From NCBI GenBank assembly GCA_035573715.1, contig DATLZZ010000019.1, positions 1 to 64,000 of the forward strand: a DNA stretch of 64,000 nt, written 5' to 3'. The stretch's first letter is position 1. Each line of letters starts with the position of its first letter. Source of the stretch: JACPRL01 sp035573715. GTDB taxonomy: Bacteria; Acidobacteriota; Terriglobia; Acidiferrales; 2-02-FULL-67-57. Shown one piece after another: positions 63,840 through 64,000 of the stretch. The notes beneath the pieces are model-generated. The model was not told the DNA's origin. It saw only the letters and a program-made list of their open reading frames with translations, and made no database searches. A program made the translations under genes and the position numbers.

Positions 63840-64000
63840 GTGACAAACAATGGACGTGAGCAAGGCACCGTGAAGTGGTTCAACGCCTCGAAGGGCTATG
63901 GATTCATCCAGCGCCAGTCGGGCGAAGACGTGTTCGTACACTTCTCCGCCATCCAGGGTGACGGCTACCGCACGCTGCAGGACGGCGCCGCGGTGGAGTT
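63840..64000 (+). CDS. Cold-shock protein (partial, runs off the window)
   Basis: This CspA-like OB-fold protein starts at GTG 63840, nine bases after AAGGAG, with an N-terminal extension TNNGREQ. RNP-1 is visible in KGYGFIQ and RNP-2 in DVFVHFSAI. It binds single-stranded RNA and DNA. The last ~15-20 codons lie beyond the window. Confidence 0.93.
   Translation, partial: MTNNGREQGTVKWFNASKGYGFIQRQSGEDVFVHFSAIQGDGYRTLQDGAAVE

Overview
The window is a GC-rich, densely packed bacterial chromosome segment. The gene content points to Acidobacteriota, probably a Terriglobia-like lineage. It shows an alternative complex III plus caa3 oxidase operon, lipid A genes of the LpxA/LpxI type, a TrpCFBA-AroQ-DAHP synthase-TyrA aromatic block, many conserved unknowns that I associate from memory with that phylum, and short palindromic repeats next to genes. 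The taxonomic call is inference and was not tested by search. Most neighbouring genes overlap by ATGA, GTGA or TGATG, so transcription units are long.

Layout. 1-6601: the end of a transposase, then an exopolysaccharide block (WecA-type initiating transferase, Wzc/GumC-type BY-kinase, TPR protein, O-antigen ligase-like protein). 6647-10766: a small conserved protein, the MrfB/MrfA nuclease-helicase pair on the minus strand, and an orphan antitoxin-like tail. 10815-12096: an unknown gene and a REP-associated tyrosine transposase inside a 0.7 kb island bounded by an imperfect direct repeat. 12082-24154 (minus): a respiratory operon, ActA-B-C-D-E-F, an unknown membrane protein, Sco, then CoxB-A-C-D. 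The oxidase is of the A2 type and subunit II carries a heme c domain. 24431-26438: conserved unknowns. 26538-34033: a membrane-protein pseudogene and its intact paralogue, DUF4129, DUF4350, MoxR, DUF58, SpoIIM and RDD genes. A tRNA-Glu(CTC) follows.

34374-44463: a ferritin-like protein, trpCFBA, a cysteine synthase-like gene, chorismate mutase, DAHP synthase, prephenate dehydrogenase, 3-oxoacid CoA-transferase, and a CDP-alcohol phosphatidyltransferase. 44524-48566: a probable compatible-solute locus (GT81-type glycosyltransferase, second glycosyltransferase, MscS-like membrane protein lacking the cytoplasmic domain, mannosyl/glucosyl-3-phosphoglycerate phosphatase-like HAD protein). 48640-50720: leuCD. 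50750-56879: rhomboid protease, a basic histone H1-like peptide, RlpA-SPOR lipoprotein, HIT protein, M1 and M20 peptidases. 56950-62000: YceI, then FabZ-LpxA-LpxI, a Gfo/Idh oxidoreductase and a TonB-like protein. 62014-64000: a tiny membrane peptide, MiaA, two small proteins and the start of a cold-shock protein.

The most unusual signals are the RAYT island with compensatory hairpin variants and a solo hairpin at the leuD stop, repeats that have entered coding sequence (trpB C-terminus, mrfB linker), the glycerate-glycoside locus with its truncated channel, the A2-type caa3/ACIII operon with an uncharacterised subunit candidate, and the collapsed tandem paralogue at 26.5-27.0 kb.
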